Shown: positions 13,280-25,900 of the stretch, piece after piece | Layout: each line of letters starts with the position of its first letter | Numbering within the stretch: position 1 is the stretch's first letter | NCBI RefSeq assembly: GCF_010183535.1 | Contig: NC_071330.1 | Coordinates: forward strand, 15,543,717 to 15,607,716 | DNA from: Caenorhabditis remanei | Lineage: Eukaryota; Nematoda; Chromadorea; Rhabditida; Rhabditidae | Reading direction: 5' to 3' | DNA length: 64,000 bases | Program-made: the position numbers and the translations under genes | Notes under the pieces: model-generated | Database searches by the model: none | What the model was told of the DNA's origin: nothing | What the model saw: the letters and a program-made list of their open reading frames with translations, nothing else

Positions 13280-13373
13280 CCGTTCACACGGCCTCCCCAA
13301 GGGGGTGGCGGATGAGCGATGACTAAGCTTTGATCCCCTTTCTGGGGCGCCAGACCACCACACGGTGGTGTCT
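13280..13373. other. GC-rich segment with four short hairpins; possible structured RNA
   Basis: In about 95 bases the segment has CCG-ttcaca-CGG, CCCC-aa-GGGG, CCCC-tttct-GGGG and a nine-pair stem formed by AGAC plus ACCAC pairing with GTGGT plus GTCT around a 3-base loop. Its composition is very different from the AT-rich DNA on both sides. I do not recognise a known RNA family. The strand is undetermined; a T run follows a few bases downstream on the plus strand. It could instead be a fragment of a mobile element. Confidence 0.35.
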
Positions 13374-16169
13374 CTATTGTTTTTGTTAAGTTTTCTAGTT
13401 TTTGGGAACACAAAATTTAGAGAAAACTAAGAAAAGAATCACTCAATCATTCTTTTAACCCATTTTTCTTGGTTTGCTTAACAATAGAAAAGTTTTTTTT
13501 TCAAAAAAAAAACGGAACATGTCTGGAATTCTTTAAGCCTCCCTTCTTATAAGAAAACTCAATTTGTCCACCTGCATATGACATTTATGTCCGTTTTTTT
13601 ATTTCTCTAGAAATGAAATCATATGGTTTTTGGATTTTGAGCAAAAAACCACGAGACATTTTTTTTTTGAATTTTGAAACAATTTAAAATTTGACCATTC
13701 GTAATCAGAAAACCAAGAAATGTTGTAGATTTTAATAAAATTGCGTCATTTAAGATCAAACTAAGATTAAACAAAAAATTGAATTTTTAAAAAATATCCC
13801 AAAAAAAAATTTTTGTCTGAAATTCGACCCCCTTATTGTCTGAAAATATGGCATAACATGAACATCTCAAGTGCCTTTGGTCTTTTTTTCCTTCTTATTG
13901 TTATACCTTTTGTTTTTTGTCTCCTCCCCCTCCACTCCTATTTTTTTTCAGGGTTCCCCTCAAAAAAGTGAGTAAGACTGGAATTTTTTAAAGTTTTTTC
14001 TGGAAATATTGATTTTTTGGATTGTTTTGAGCTGGGTATGCACTCCAACGTATTTTTATAGCTATAAACAGATTTTGGAGGTTGAGAGCTTTCAAATGAG
14101 TATAATCATGAAGAAAGTTGTCAACAAAAATTTAGTCAAAAATCTCAAAAACTAAGAAAGTTACAGAATTTCGAAAACTTTCGAAATTTTGAAAATCACA
14201 AATCTTGCTATATCTCGATAGTGTTTACACCTCTGAAATTTAAAAATTTGAATTTAACAAGTACAGACGGTTCAAATGAGTATAATCATGACATATTTTC
14301 AGAAATTTTATTTTTGACCCCCAACAGGCAATATTTTTTGAAAATTTCTAAAGTATGCCTTGACTATACTCATTTGAAAGGTTTCAACATGCTAGTTCTG
14401 AAAATTTAGGTTTCAGGCCAGTTGGAGCTCTCAGAAAGAAGTTATGATTTTATTTTTAAATAAGGAATTTTTTTTCCATGTCACATTTTAAATGATTTTT
14501 GGTCCTGATGTCATTACACCTGTTCCTATAACCTGAAAAATTATGTTGCTAATATTTTTTGCATATGTACATAACCTGATATAAGTATTTTCATATGTAT
14601 GACACAGAAAATTACAAACTCCAAAAAAAAATTTTTTTCAAAATTTTTTTTTTCTGATTCATAACTATTTTTTGGAACTTAGTAAACATATGTAGAAAGA
14701 ATATAATAACGGTTCCACTATAACACTTCCAGACAACTATTTCCATGAATCATGAATAGGCGCCCTAATAAGGATAATACATGCCGGGAAAAAAATTGTG
14801 AAGAATTTTTCTTCCCCCGGAAATTTGAATTATTTCCGTTATCGCATAAACTTTTGAACTAAAAAAATAAATGTTAATTTGATCTTTAAACTAGTGGGGG
14901 TGGCCTAGGACTTCAAAAGTTCGGCCACAAAGCAATTAGGCAAGGTGTTTACTGGATTGACCAAGATTTTGTACTTTCTTGTTGACGGGTCACGCGTCTT
15001 ATAGTTCAAACCCGAGTGAGTTGTTCTAGGGATGTGGGTACTAACATACGACCTAAATTTGACCTATGCGCTTTTAAACTCAAAAATCGGTAGAAACTTT
15101 TTCCGTCCATAATTATACTCATTCGAACCGCCTTGCTGACTCTGAAAATATTTAAATTATGCACCAGAGCTTCGATTGTGACTAGTTATGACGATTTTTA
15201 GTAATTTTCAGATTTTCGAAAAATTTCGAAATTCTGTAACTTCCTTAGATTTTGAGATTTAAGGTAAATTTTTTGTTGAAAACACTTTAAATCATGTGAA
15301 CTTATCTCAAAAACTACAAAAATCAAATTTCAGGTCGTTTCACTACGTATACCCCCACTTTAAGGCGCATAGGGATATCTCTCCCAGTTTTTTTAAATTT
15401 TCAGAATATAGACACGATTATACTCATTTAAAAGGTCTTGATGCGCTGATTCTGAAAATAAAAGTTTTCTGGGTCTCACAGCGATTCTGACTGATTTACC
15501 ACTTCAAAGGCGCATAGGTCAGTCAAAAACTGAATTTTTCCACTTTTTTTTCATTTTTCATTTTTCCAATAAATTTTCCGTCTTCAATAACATAACTTTT
15601 TACACCATCAGGTCCCCCCCTATACTCATCCTCTTGTCACTTGTCTGTTATCCCCTCCTCCATTGTTAGAGACGCAGAGTACCTGACGCGTCGACGGCGC
15701 GCCAGCCTAGCAGAGGTTTAGAGAAAATGGACCAGAAATCTATACGCCAATTGTTTCATTCTTCACTTTTCTATCTCTCTCGAGGCTCCCGGAATTTGTC
15801 GTTTTTCTCTCCGATATCTTTTTCTGCTTAACATCAATTTTTATCACATAGATATTGGATGGGTGCTTAGAGAGGGGATGAGAGATATGTATCACATCAT
15901 CATTCATATCTTTTTCTTCATAAAGATTTTTGCAACTTTTTCCCTAGGTCTTTGCTATCAGTGTGTGCGTAGAGCTCTGACTTCCGTCATGTGATATCTT
16001 TTTACCTCCGAGGCGATGTTCTTCTACTCCTGATTTTAAGACAGAGTTTTCACACATTTTGAGAAAAAATTGGGATGATTTTTGAGGTTTTAGAAAGGAA
16101 ATATTGGAAAAAAAGGGAAACAAATTTTTTCGGATTTTAAAATTCTATTGCAACTCATTTTTTCGATAC

Positions 16170-16470
16170 TAGTCAAATTTTCAGAACTAAATGTCTAAAA
16201 CAGTTTTGTAGCTCTTGAAATTATCTATAACATGGAATAAAATTAATTCAGCTAGACGTGACTCAAAAAAAGTTATGCGCTTTTAAAGATGACCAAGAAT
16301 GATACCACTAACATGATGCATCGACATTTTAAAGGCGCATAGCTTTTTGGGTTTTTGAGGTACTGTACTTCAAATTAGACTGAAATATAGCAAATTGCTA
16401 TAGCTATCAGGTACACTATTCAAATTTTTGTAGAATTTGAATTTCAAAAAGTTACAGACCTTTTAAAAAA
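16170..16470 (-). repeat. GCGCCTTTAAA repeat family, copy B
   Basis: Minus-oriented copy. It shows TCAGAACTAAATGTCTAAAA, then GACGTGACTC, TTATGCGCTTTTAAAGATG, ACATGATGCATCGACATTTT and AAAGGCGCATAGCTTTTTGG, in reverse order to copy A. No coding frame. Confidence 0.7.
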
Positions 16471-18949
16471 TATTGTGTTGGTTTTTTTCCAACATGGTGC
16501 ATCGACTGTTGTTCTTTTCTCCCAAACTTTTAAACTGCGTGCCTAAACTCATTTTTGACCTAAAAATTTAAGTCTAATTCAACTTTAATGCCCAAAAACT
16601 TTAAAAATCGCAAAAAAACATTTTTAAAAAATTTTTGAACTTTTTTTTGAAATCAAAAATTCTCGACTCAAAATTTTTTCAGCTGTTTCCAACATATTTA
16701 TTATATGTATATAACCTGCTAACATCTCCAAACTTTTTTAAAAATATTTTTTTGATTTGAATTTGAAGACCTACAATGAAATATATTTTTTTGAGAAAAA
16801 AATTGAGCAAAATTGAGAAAATTTGATTTTCCCCTAGGTAACCCGATTTTCGCCCGGGAAAAAGCTAATAATAAGTAAAACTGAGTGCCAAAACTCATTT
16901 TTGATACAAAAATTGGAATTTGAGTGATAATAAACGCTCAGAAACTTTAAAAAACAAAAAAAATCTGAAAATACAATTTTTTTTCAAAAATCAAAATTTC
17001 TTTCCACATGGTGCATCGACTTTTGTTATCTTTGCTCCTAAACTCCTGAACTGGTTCTAATTTTAGTTTTGACATTAAAATTAGAACCTGAGTCATGTTA
17101 AATACCCAAAAATTAAAAAAAAAACAAAAAAAATCTTGAAATGCAAAAAAAAATTTTTTTTTCAAAAAATCAACAAAAAAATTTTTCAGCTGTCATATTT
17201 CTTACATATTCCCTATATATAACCTGTTAACATCCCCAAACTCAAATTTCTATACCATTTTTTCTTATCTAATACCAAAAAACCATTTAATTTGTGCTCA
17301 CTGATCACTGATTCCCTGCCCCCACCGTGATAAGGTAACCATAACTATGTTATTACTTTATTTTCGTTTCTTATCAGGGGTATTCCCTCTTGGCAAGGTG
17401 TGAAATCATGTATTGTTATGTATATGAATTGTCTGAAAATTTTCAGCCAAAAAAATTTTTTTTTTTGAAATTTTTTTTTTTTTTTTTTTGTCCCCACCCA
17501 CATGACTAAGATTTCTTGCGGGGGGACCCATCCACTTATATTTGATAATTCTCACGTTTGTGGCCGCCATTTCTCTCTTTTCTTTTCAATTTTCATTGCT
17601 TTCCGACGTAACCGCCCCCCGTCGAAAAAAAGATGAGTGAGGAGCTTTGTGTTTTGAATGGACTGGCCTGTGTACTTTGGATATGGCTGGAATTTTTATA
17701 GGAATAAGGTTTTTGAGTTTGAAATTACTATTTTTAGATTTAGTAGGTCAAGAGGTTTCGAATGAGTATAATCATGACTAGGTTTTGATGATTTTGATTT
17801 TTGATCTTACCATGCACCTTTGAAGTGGGCGGTACTGTAGTGAAACAGCTTGAAATGTGAGTTTTGTAATTTTTGAGAAAAGTTGAGTTGGCTGAGAGTG
17901 TTTTCGACAAAAAATTAGCCAAACATCTGAAAAACGAAAAAGTTACAGATTTTTGAAAAAATTCGAAAAAAAAATTTTCAATGAAAAACGCTGAAAATTG
18001 CTGAAAATTCTTGTTTTTACACGTTTCAAACGCTTTTGTTGTCATTTTTGTATTTAACACGCTGAGAGATTTCAGAAAAGTATAATCATGCCTGTATTCT
18101 GAAAATTTTAAATTTTGGGGTTTGAGGCGCAAAACTTCCGACTTAAACTACCGTTACTCGGTCAGAATTGCTCCAATTTCAGAAAATTTTAGATTTTCAT
18201 AATCAGCAAGCCAAGACCTTTCAAATGAGTATAATCATGCCTATATTTGAAATTTTGAAAATTTGGACCCCACCCCCCACCCCGGGGACCATTTTCTGAA
18301 AATTTCAAAAGAATGGCATGATTATACTCATTTGACAGGTCTCAACATGCTGATTTCAAAAATATCAAAATTAGATCATTCCGATCCATATTTGTAGAGT
18401 TACACCAATTCGAAATTTTCCGAAAATTTTCGAAAATCTCTAACTTTCTGATTTTTCGTCATTTTCAACTATTTTTTGTTGGTAATGTTTCTAAATTATA
18501 GTATTTTTTTTCAAAAATAGATTTCGACCCCTGAACCCTTGAGCCATCATGTAGATCATAGATTATCCAAGAAGTAGAAATTCGTCATTCATCATATAAG
18601 AAGTTAAGTTTTCTCTTTTTCGTGTAAAAGAGTATAATACTCAGTTTCCTTTTCTTTTCTGACAATCCATCACTTTTTTCTCTTTTTTATGACAGAAGAA
18701 GTTTGAAGAACGTCTCCCCCCTCCCATCGTTTTACTCTTGTCACTTTTTTTTCTTTTTGCTATCTTTTTTGCTCTTTTTATACGGCTTTTTTTGGTTGGA
18801 CACATTTAAGAGCTAAAAAATAGAGTTTTTCACTAAAAATAACCTAGAAATGTAAAAGTTTTGGATTTTTATGCTCAAAGTACAATAACTTTTGAAAATT
18901 TTCAAAAAATAATTTGGAAAATTTTCCGATTAATTTTTTGGGTTTTAGT

Positions 18950-19136
18950 CAAAGTTTTAGAACTAAATGTTTGAAACAGTTTTGTAGCTCTTGAAATTGT
19001 CTATAACTTGTGATAAAATTAATATTGCTAAACGTAACTCAAATAAAGTTATGCACCTTTAAAGATGACCTGGAGTGATGCCACTAACATGGTGCATCGA
19101 CATTTTAAAATCGCATAGCTTTTTGGTAATGGATTA
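18950..19136 (-). repeat. GCGCCTTTAAA repeat family, copy C, truncated
   Basis: The minus-oriented copy stops abruptly at CATAGCTTTTTGG, exactly where the 19137 inverted-repeat element begins. Homology to the rest of the family does not resume cleanly after 20996, so the element either truncated this copy or captured it. Confidence 0.65.
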
Positions 19137-20996
19137 TTATAATTATGACAACATAAAAATAAGCAGGAAGTGATTGTAAATTTTAAAAAGTTTGAAAAAA
19201 AAAAGTTTTTTGAGAAAAAAATTTGAAGGTCAATTTTCGGTTTTCAGTTTGATTTTTAGATATAAACGTCTCATATAGTTTTGTAGCCCTTGAAATTGAC
19301 TATAATTTGAAATAAAATTAATTTTATTAGACGTAACTCAAAAAAAGTTATGCGCCTTTGAAGATGATCTGGAGTGATTACATGGTGCATCGACATTTTA
19401 AAGGCGCATAGCTTTTTGGGTTTTTGAGGTACTGTACTTAAAATTAGACTGAAGTATAGCAAATTTCAACAGCTATTAGGTAAACTATCTAACTATTTAT
19501 AAAAATTAAATTTTAAAAAGTTATGCGCCTTTAAACATGATCGGCCCAAACTTTATTAAGAATTGCACAAGACATCATGTTTACCAATTTTGACTATTAG
19601 AGTTTGCTTTTTTTTGCTTAAAAACTGGAATTTTGCAATATAAAATTATTTTTTTTCACTATTTTCCGTCTGAAACCAAAATTTCAGCTTTCTTTGTTCC
19701 CTCACTGCCTATTATTCTCAATTTTTTCTCAGAAACCAAAAAAAATTTGAACAAATATTATGTGTACTTCCAGAATGTTCTTCCTGTTTTTTAGACACCT
19801 CTCTTTTTCATTTTTTATATAACTTTTCTATTTTCAACTTGCCTAATATTGTTTTCTGCTGTTAATTATCAGTTTGTAAGTTAATTGGACAAATAATTAA
19901 GATATATAATTAAGATATCAAGATTAGTTGACTCCGCCCACATTAAGGGCACCGTATTGACACAAGATTTCAGAAAATTTTAAAGGTCCCCCGGACTAAT
20001 TACTTTTTTTCTAGAAATAGTAATTTCAAAAAAAAACTCCAGAAAAATTTTCAAACCAAAAAAAGTTTTTTTTTTCCAGATTTTTCTGAAAATATCTGAA
20101 AATAACTGAAAATAAAAAAAACCAAAGTAAACTCATATGTATCTCTATCCTCTTTGTACACCACCACCAACCACATGGATAAATGTTTTTGTTATTTTTC
20201 CCAATCCCACTCTCTGTTTCTCTGCGTCTCTCACACTCTCCATCACTTTTTTTTTCGAAATATAATGATGATGATGAACTTGTGCTCTTTTTTTCAATGT
20301 GTGTGTGCTCAATTTCTAGTTTTTTCTCACTTTCTCACTTTACTTTACCTTTTTTATTTATAATAATGATGTGGGTGGTCTAAAAGAAAAATTTGAAAAA
20401 AAAAGTTATTAAAATACTTTTTTAATTTCTATTTTTTTGTAGATGACTTAAATTTTTTATTTTATTTGAAACGTTGATATATAATTGTTTGTTTCAAATT
20501 CAAGAAGTAATCCTACTACGGTAGTAAAATATATTACGGTACCTTCAATTATGCGCCTTTAAAGTAGAGTCAAGGAGAGTTGGTCATGTTTAAAGACGTA
20601 TAACTTTTTGAAAATCAAATTTTATGAACATTTGAATAGTTTACCAGATAGCTATTGAAATTTGCTATATATCAGTCTAATTTGAAGTACAGTACCTCAA
20701 AAACCCAAAAAGCAATGCGCCTTTAAAATGTCGATGCACCATGTAATCACTCCAGGTCATCTTCAAAGGCGCATAACTTTTTTTGAGTTACGTCTAGCAA
20801 AATTAATTTCATTAAAAGTTATAGTCAATTTCAAGGGCTACAAAACTATATAAGACGATTATATCTAAAAATCAGACTGAAAACCGAAAATTGACTTTCA
20901 AATTTTTTTCTCAAAAAACTTTTTTTTTCAAACTTTTTAAAATTTGCAACCACTTCCTGCTTATTTTTATGTTGTCATAATCACAATAATCCATTA
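19137..20996. mobile_element. Large inverted-repeat element, about 1.86 kb with arms of about 410-420 bp
   Basis: The outer ends are TAATGGATTATT at the left and AATAATCCATTA at the right. Arms of about 410-420 bp (roughly 19137-19545 and 20578-20996) are reverse complements. Both share a private deletion: GATTACATGGTGCATCGAC at the left pairs with GTGCACCATGTAATC-type sequence at the right, where other family members keep GTTAGTGGCATC. Each arm contains a GCGCCTTTAAA family copy. The 1 kb loop is AT-rich with no transposase frame. No convincing target-site duplication was found. Confidence 0.7.
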
Positions 20997-21261
20997 GTTA
21001 TATGGTTTCACTAAAATTTTAGTATCGTTCTTCAAAAAAAGCCTTTAAAATGTTGTTTGTCATAAAAACAAAGCACTTGAGAACTCATTTTCAAAGGAAA
21101 AAAGATTAAAGCGACAAATTTTTTTCCGGAAAAATTCGAACCCAAAAATCAAATTTTCGTGCTCATTGAGCACTAGCTTATTGAGTTTATTAGGTTTTAA
21201 GGTCACCGAGGGTCTAACCACTAACTTGATAAGAATTTAAAAAAAAAATTTTTATTCGAGT

Positions 21262-21600
21262 CCGCGAGTTGGTCACGTTTAAAAGCGTTTAACTTTTTGA
21301 ATATTAATTTTTTGTGGAATTTTGGATGGTTTACCCGATAGCTATTAAAATCTGCTATATTTTAGTCTAATTTCAAGTACAGTACCTCAAAAACCCAAAG
21401 AGCTATGCGCCTTTAAAATGTCGATGCACCATGTTAGTGGCATCACTCCAGGCCATCTTTAAAGGCGCATAACTTTTTTTGAGTCACATCTAGCAAAAAT
21501 AATTTTAGTACAAGTTATAGATAATTTCAAGGGCTACAAAACTATTCAAGGCACTAAGATTTGAAAATCTGACTGAAACTCAGAAATTGAGTCGGGAAAA
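21262..21600 (+). repeat. GCGCCTTTAAA repeat family, copy F
   Basis: Full-length plus-oriented copy. It shows TTGGTCACGTTTAAAAGCG, AAGTACAGTACCTCAAAAAC, GCTATGCGCCTTTAAAATG, GTTAGTGGCATCACTCCAGG and CATCTTTAAAGGCGCATAAC. It is the best-preserved example in the window. Confidence 0.75.
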
Positions 21601-22024
21601 TTGTTTTCCCAAAAATTGTTGAAATCGAATTTTTCAACATTTTTTTGATCAATTTTTGTATTTTTGTGAACCTCATGCTGCAAGATACAGCATTATCTCA
21701 AATACAGTGTTCTTCATGTGCAGTTACCCCAATCAAGTCTGACTCAAAAAAAAAAAACATTTTAAGCCAATCTTAAATTCTGCAATTTTTCCAATTTTTT
21801 TTCTCTCCAAATCACCTATTCCCGCCTACTCATCTCATCTTGTCTTCTTGTCTCCAATTCGGTTTTCAGTGCTCCGTGAGCATCTAAACTAAGCTAATTT
21901 TGAGAATGCTCCATTTCTGCTCTCAAATGTTTTATTCGTTTTCTCTTTTTTTTTTGCGAATTTTTTTTTGTTCGATCTTTTTTTTTTCTCTTTTTCCGGG
22001 TCAGAATGTTTTGGGAGTGAAATT

Positions 22025-22145
22025 TTGAGAGATTTGGACATCCGGACATGCAGACATGCAGACAAAGAAGTAAATTTTGAAAATTTGGTACCATATTGGA
22101 CATCTGGACACACGGACACACAGATGTATAGACAGATACAAAAAC
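22025..22145. repeat. Short GGACAT/GGACAC tandem-like repeat
   Basis: Runs such as GGACATCCGGACATGCAGAC and GGACACACGGACACACAGAT. A related CTGTCTGTCCGTCTG type recurs at about 45095-45140 and 55888-55922. Overlapping ORFs on both strands come from low complexity. Confidence 0.6.
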
Positions 22146-22464
22146 AGACAACATTATTTGGAAAAAAAAATTTTTGGCTCATTTTATTGGTTTTCAGCTA
22201 AATTTTCAGTAGTTTAATTCAAAGTCTATAACAGATTTATAGCTTTTGAAATTTGCTATAACATTTTTCGAAAAAATTTTTCTTCCACCGCCCGATTAAA
22301 AAAAAATTATGCCTTTTTGAAGTCCCCTCTCCAACATGGTATTTTAAAGGTTGACAATTTCTTTTTTGAAATTGGGTGTACTGTACTCGAAAACTTACTG
22401 TAACTACAGTAATTGATGTCTTTTTGTGAAAGAAAAACAATTTTTTAGAAAAAAATTTGATAGT

Positions 22465-22785
22465 CATTTTCTGGTTTTCAGTCAGATTTTCAGATCTAAG
22501 TGCCTTATATTGTTTTTTAGCCCTTGACATTATCTATAACTTGGGCTAAAATTAATTTAGCTAAACGTAACTCAAAAAAAGTTATGCGCCTTTAAAGATG
22601 ACCAAGAATGATACCACTAACATGGTGCATCGACATTTTAAAGGCGCATAGCTTTTTGTGTTTTTGAGGTACTGTACTTGAAATTGGATTAAAATATAGC
22701 AAATTTCAATAGCTATCAGGTACGGCATTCAAATTTTCATAAAATTTCAATTTCAATAAGTTATACGTGTTTAAACATGAGCAAC
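22465..22785 (-). repeat. GCGCCTTTAAA repeat family, copy H
   Basis: Minus-oriented full copy immediately upstream of the GPCR gene. It contains TTATGCGCCTTTAAAGATG, ACATGGTGCATCGACATTTT and TAAAGGCGCATAGCTTTTTG. A more diverged partial copy precedes it at about 22205-22330. Confidence 0.7.
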
Positions 22786-22940
22786 TCCCGCAATCCGGAA
22801 AAAAAATTGGAAATTTTTTTTCGCACTTTTTTCGAAATGTCTGACTCCCTGCTATTTGAATTTTTATTTTTCTGTATTTTTCTTTTTTCGTCTTTAGTTT
22901 TTTGACCAAAATTCCAAAAAATTTTTCCCAACAAAATTTT

Positions 22941-22989
22941 TATTTCAGGACTCCGCCCCCTCTCTCCCAGCCGTCTAAACCATTGCACA
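22941..22989 (+). promoter_or_regulatory. Probable trans-splice acceptor and short 5' leader of the GPCR gene
   Basis: A strong acceptor (TATTTCAG, 22941-22948) lies 41 bases before the GPCR start codon, with GACTCCGCCCCC just after it. In nematodes this arrangement fits SL trans-splicing or the end of a 5'UTR intron. Which one applies cannot be decided from the sequence. Confidence 0.55.
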
Positions 22990-25900
22990 ATGAATGCGGC
23001 CGACGACGAGAACAATCAAAGTACGATTGTTGCCACGTCATCACAAATTCCATCGATCACGAATTCCACGTACCTTCTGCTTCATGATCTACTACTTCTG
23101 AACGCGACGTCTTCTGGAGCGTCGTCGTCGCCTTCAGAAGGCGTCTCCTCAATTTGGACGACGTCGAACAACAAGTGAGTCGTCGAATTAGTTTATTGGT
23201 TTAGCAGAGAAAGAAAAAAAAAAGTGTTTTTTGTTGGTTGTCTGAGAAGAAGATTTTTGATTTTTTATCCGGATTCTTAGAAGAACACAAACTACACATG
23301 GCCTAGAAACCTAAAACTAGTCCCCGGGACCCAGAGACCCCTAAAGTCTCATTTTGATCTTTATAAACACGTTAATACCTTTTTAATGAGTATAATTATG
23401 CCTTTGATTAAAATTTTTGAAAAAGTAAAAAAAAAATTTGTAAAAATTTAGGTGGTACTAGGCTGGAAATTGGCTAAAAATCCGCTCTAGTTCTATTTTT
23501 TCCGGATTGAAATTAAAATTTCTAGAACAAACACGTTTTCAGCTTTTAGAAAAGTATAATCATGCCTGTTTTCTGAAAAATTCAAAAATTTTCAGATTTT
23601 CAAATTTTTTCAAAAAATCTTAAACTTCTGAAAATTAGAAATTTTAGGGTTTTTAAGTGACATTAATGTTAAGATCATACTCAGAACGTTTTCAGCTTTC
23701 AGAAAAGTATAATCATGCCTATTTTCTGAATATTTCGAATTTCGGGGTTAGAGACGCCTCCAGTCTCAAGCCTCCTGACTAAAACTACCGTAACTTGGTC
23801 AAATTTGCTCCAATTTGTATGAATGTTGTGTTTTTGAATTCAGCGCGTCAAGACCTTTCAAATGAGTATAATCATTCCTATATTTGAGATTTTCGAAAAT
23901 TTGGTACCCGTCAGGGTCAAAAATCAAAATTTTTCAGAATATAGGCATGATTATACTCATTTGAAAGGTCTTGACGCGCTAAATTCAAAAATTTAAGATT
24001 TATTGAGATTGGAACAAAACCTGGGGAGATACGATAAAATGAAGGTAGATAGGACTTTCGAAAAGTTTCGAAATTCTGTAACTCGGTGATTTTTATGGGG
24101 AACCGCTTGTTTTTAGACTTTAAATTTAGGTTACAAGGTTTTGCAGCAAATTTGTACAATTTAAAAACCCTTTCAGCAAAAAAAACCATGTAAAAAAACA
24201 TTGCAAAGATATCGAATTTCAAAAATTTTCGAAAAACTTTTTTTGCTGAAATTGAGCTGTAACTCATCCCTATAATTGTGAATTTAGCTCTTCAAAAAAC
24301 TTAAAATAAGTATAATCATGCCATTCTTCTGAAAATTGTGAAAATTGTCAGTTTGGACACCCCACTGGGTCGGTTTTTCAATTTTTTCAAAAAAATTTTA
24401 TCTTCCGCATTCCTTTTGCATTTTTTTTGAGTTTTGTTCGATCCGTTATCTGAAACAAAACACATTTGCACTCGATTACTCTCAGACATTTGATTCTCCG
24501 CCTTTTTTTGTCTCTTTTTTTATTTTTTTCGCGCCGTCTCCACACACACATCTGAATCATCCCCCGTATCTTTTTTTTCACGTCTTCTGAATCCTTCTTT
24601 TTCAGAAGAAAAAGAAGAAGAAGAAGACGTCGAAAAGTCATCTGTTAGAAAGAGAAGGCAGTAATCTTTCTGTCTTCTCACGCTCCCCTCCGTGCCGCCT
24701 ATCCGTCACGAGGGTTTAACTCGTATTTTCACTTCTGAAGTAGGGGGGGGGGACGTCTTCTGAAAAGAAAAGATCTTTATATTCATGATGGTCCTATTCA
24801 TTTTGCAATACAGCATGTCTAAGCAATTTTTTGAAAAAAATTTTTTTTCACAAAATATTTTTTGAGATATATGACTGAAATTTTTGGCTGAAAATCAGAA
24901 AATATCAGTTTTAACTTACATACTCATCATCTACTCATTGAGAGCTTTCAGAAAAGTATAGTCAAGCCTAGGTTCTGAAATTTTTGAAATTTTCAGATTT
25001 TCAGAAAAAACTGAAATTTCTGAAAATCTGGAATTTTCGCGTTTTTGAGAAAAATGAATGTCAAAATTATACTCAGCATATTCTCAGCTTTCAGAAAAGT
25101 ATAATCATGCCTATATTCTGAAAATTTCGAATTTCGGGGTTAGAGACGCAGAGTGTCTGGTATCTCTGCGCTCTAACGTTCTGACTATAACTACCGTAAC
25201 TTGATCAGATTTGATTCAAATTTAGTAAAACTTGCATTTTTAGAATCTATGAATCAAGAGCTTTCAGAAAAGTATAATCATGCCTATATTCTGAAAATTT
25301 TGAACTTCGAGGGCTTTTGGGGTTTTCATGACTTTAAAGGCGCATACCGTATAATCTCAGAGGATTTTCCAAGGTTTTATATTTTGAAGTATTTCAGCTT
25401 GTTATTCACTTCATTTTTATACTAAAAACGCTATAAAAGAAAGAAAACTCAAAAAGCTAGAGATTTTCGAAACATTTCAAAAAATTTCGAAAAACAAGAA
25501 TTGACAAAACCTACCGTAATCCAGCCAGAATTACAAAAAACTTGAAATAAATTTTATTTTTGAATTCACCACATCTAGACCTTTCATATGAGTATAATCA
25601 TGCCTATATTTAAAATTCTCGAAAATTTGGTACCCGTCAGGGTCAAAAATCAACATTTTCAGAATATAGGCATGATTATACTCATTTGAAAGGTCTTGAC
25701 GCGCTAATTTAAAAAAATTAAGATTTATTGAGATTGGAGAAAATCTGACCGAGTTACTGTAGTTTCAGTCAGGAGGTTAGAGTGCAGAGATACCAGACAC
25801 TCTGCGTCTCTCACCTTGAAAATCAGAATTTTCAGAATATAGGCATGATTATACTTTTTTAAATGCTGAAAGTGTGATGAATCTAAAAATTTAGGTTCAA

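Larger units (their letters stand above)
3672..22948. other. Gene-poor, repeat-rich intergenic block
   Basis: No reading frame here has worm-like codon use together with matching splice sites. ORFs of 60-100 codons occur but run through repeats or AT-rich DNA. The block contains the elements listed separately and many AGTATAATCATG modules (for example 7800-9380, 10150-11200, 14080-14400, 17740-18440). Short GC-richer pyrimidine stretches without a frame occur at about 11510-11740 and 15620-16020. The stretch next to 22948 probably contains promoter sequence for the GPCR. Confidence 0.6.

Noticed and set aside
12813..13411. Minus-strand ORFs of 63 and 100 codons
   Set aside because: They translate the 17-nt minisatellite and the hairpin-rich segment, with no start context, splice structure or family resemblance.
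14895..15015. tRNA-like signals (TGGCCTAGGA as an A box, AGTTCAAACCC as a B box)
   Set aside because: The boxes are about 100 bases apart, the arms do not fold into a cloverleaf, and TGGCCTAG recurs in the dispersed repeats.
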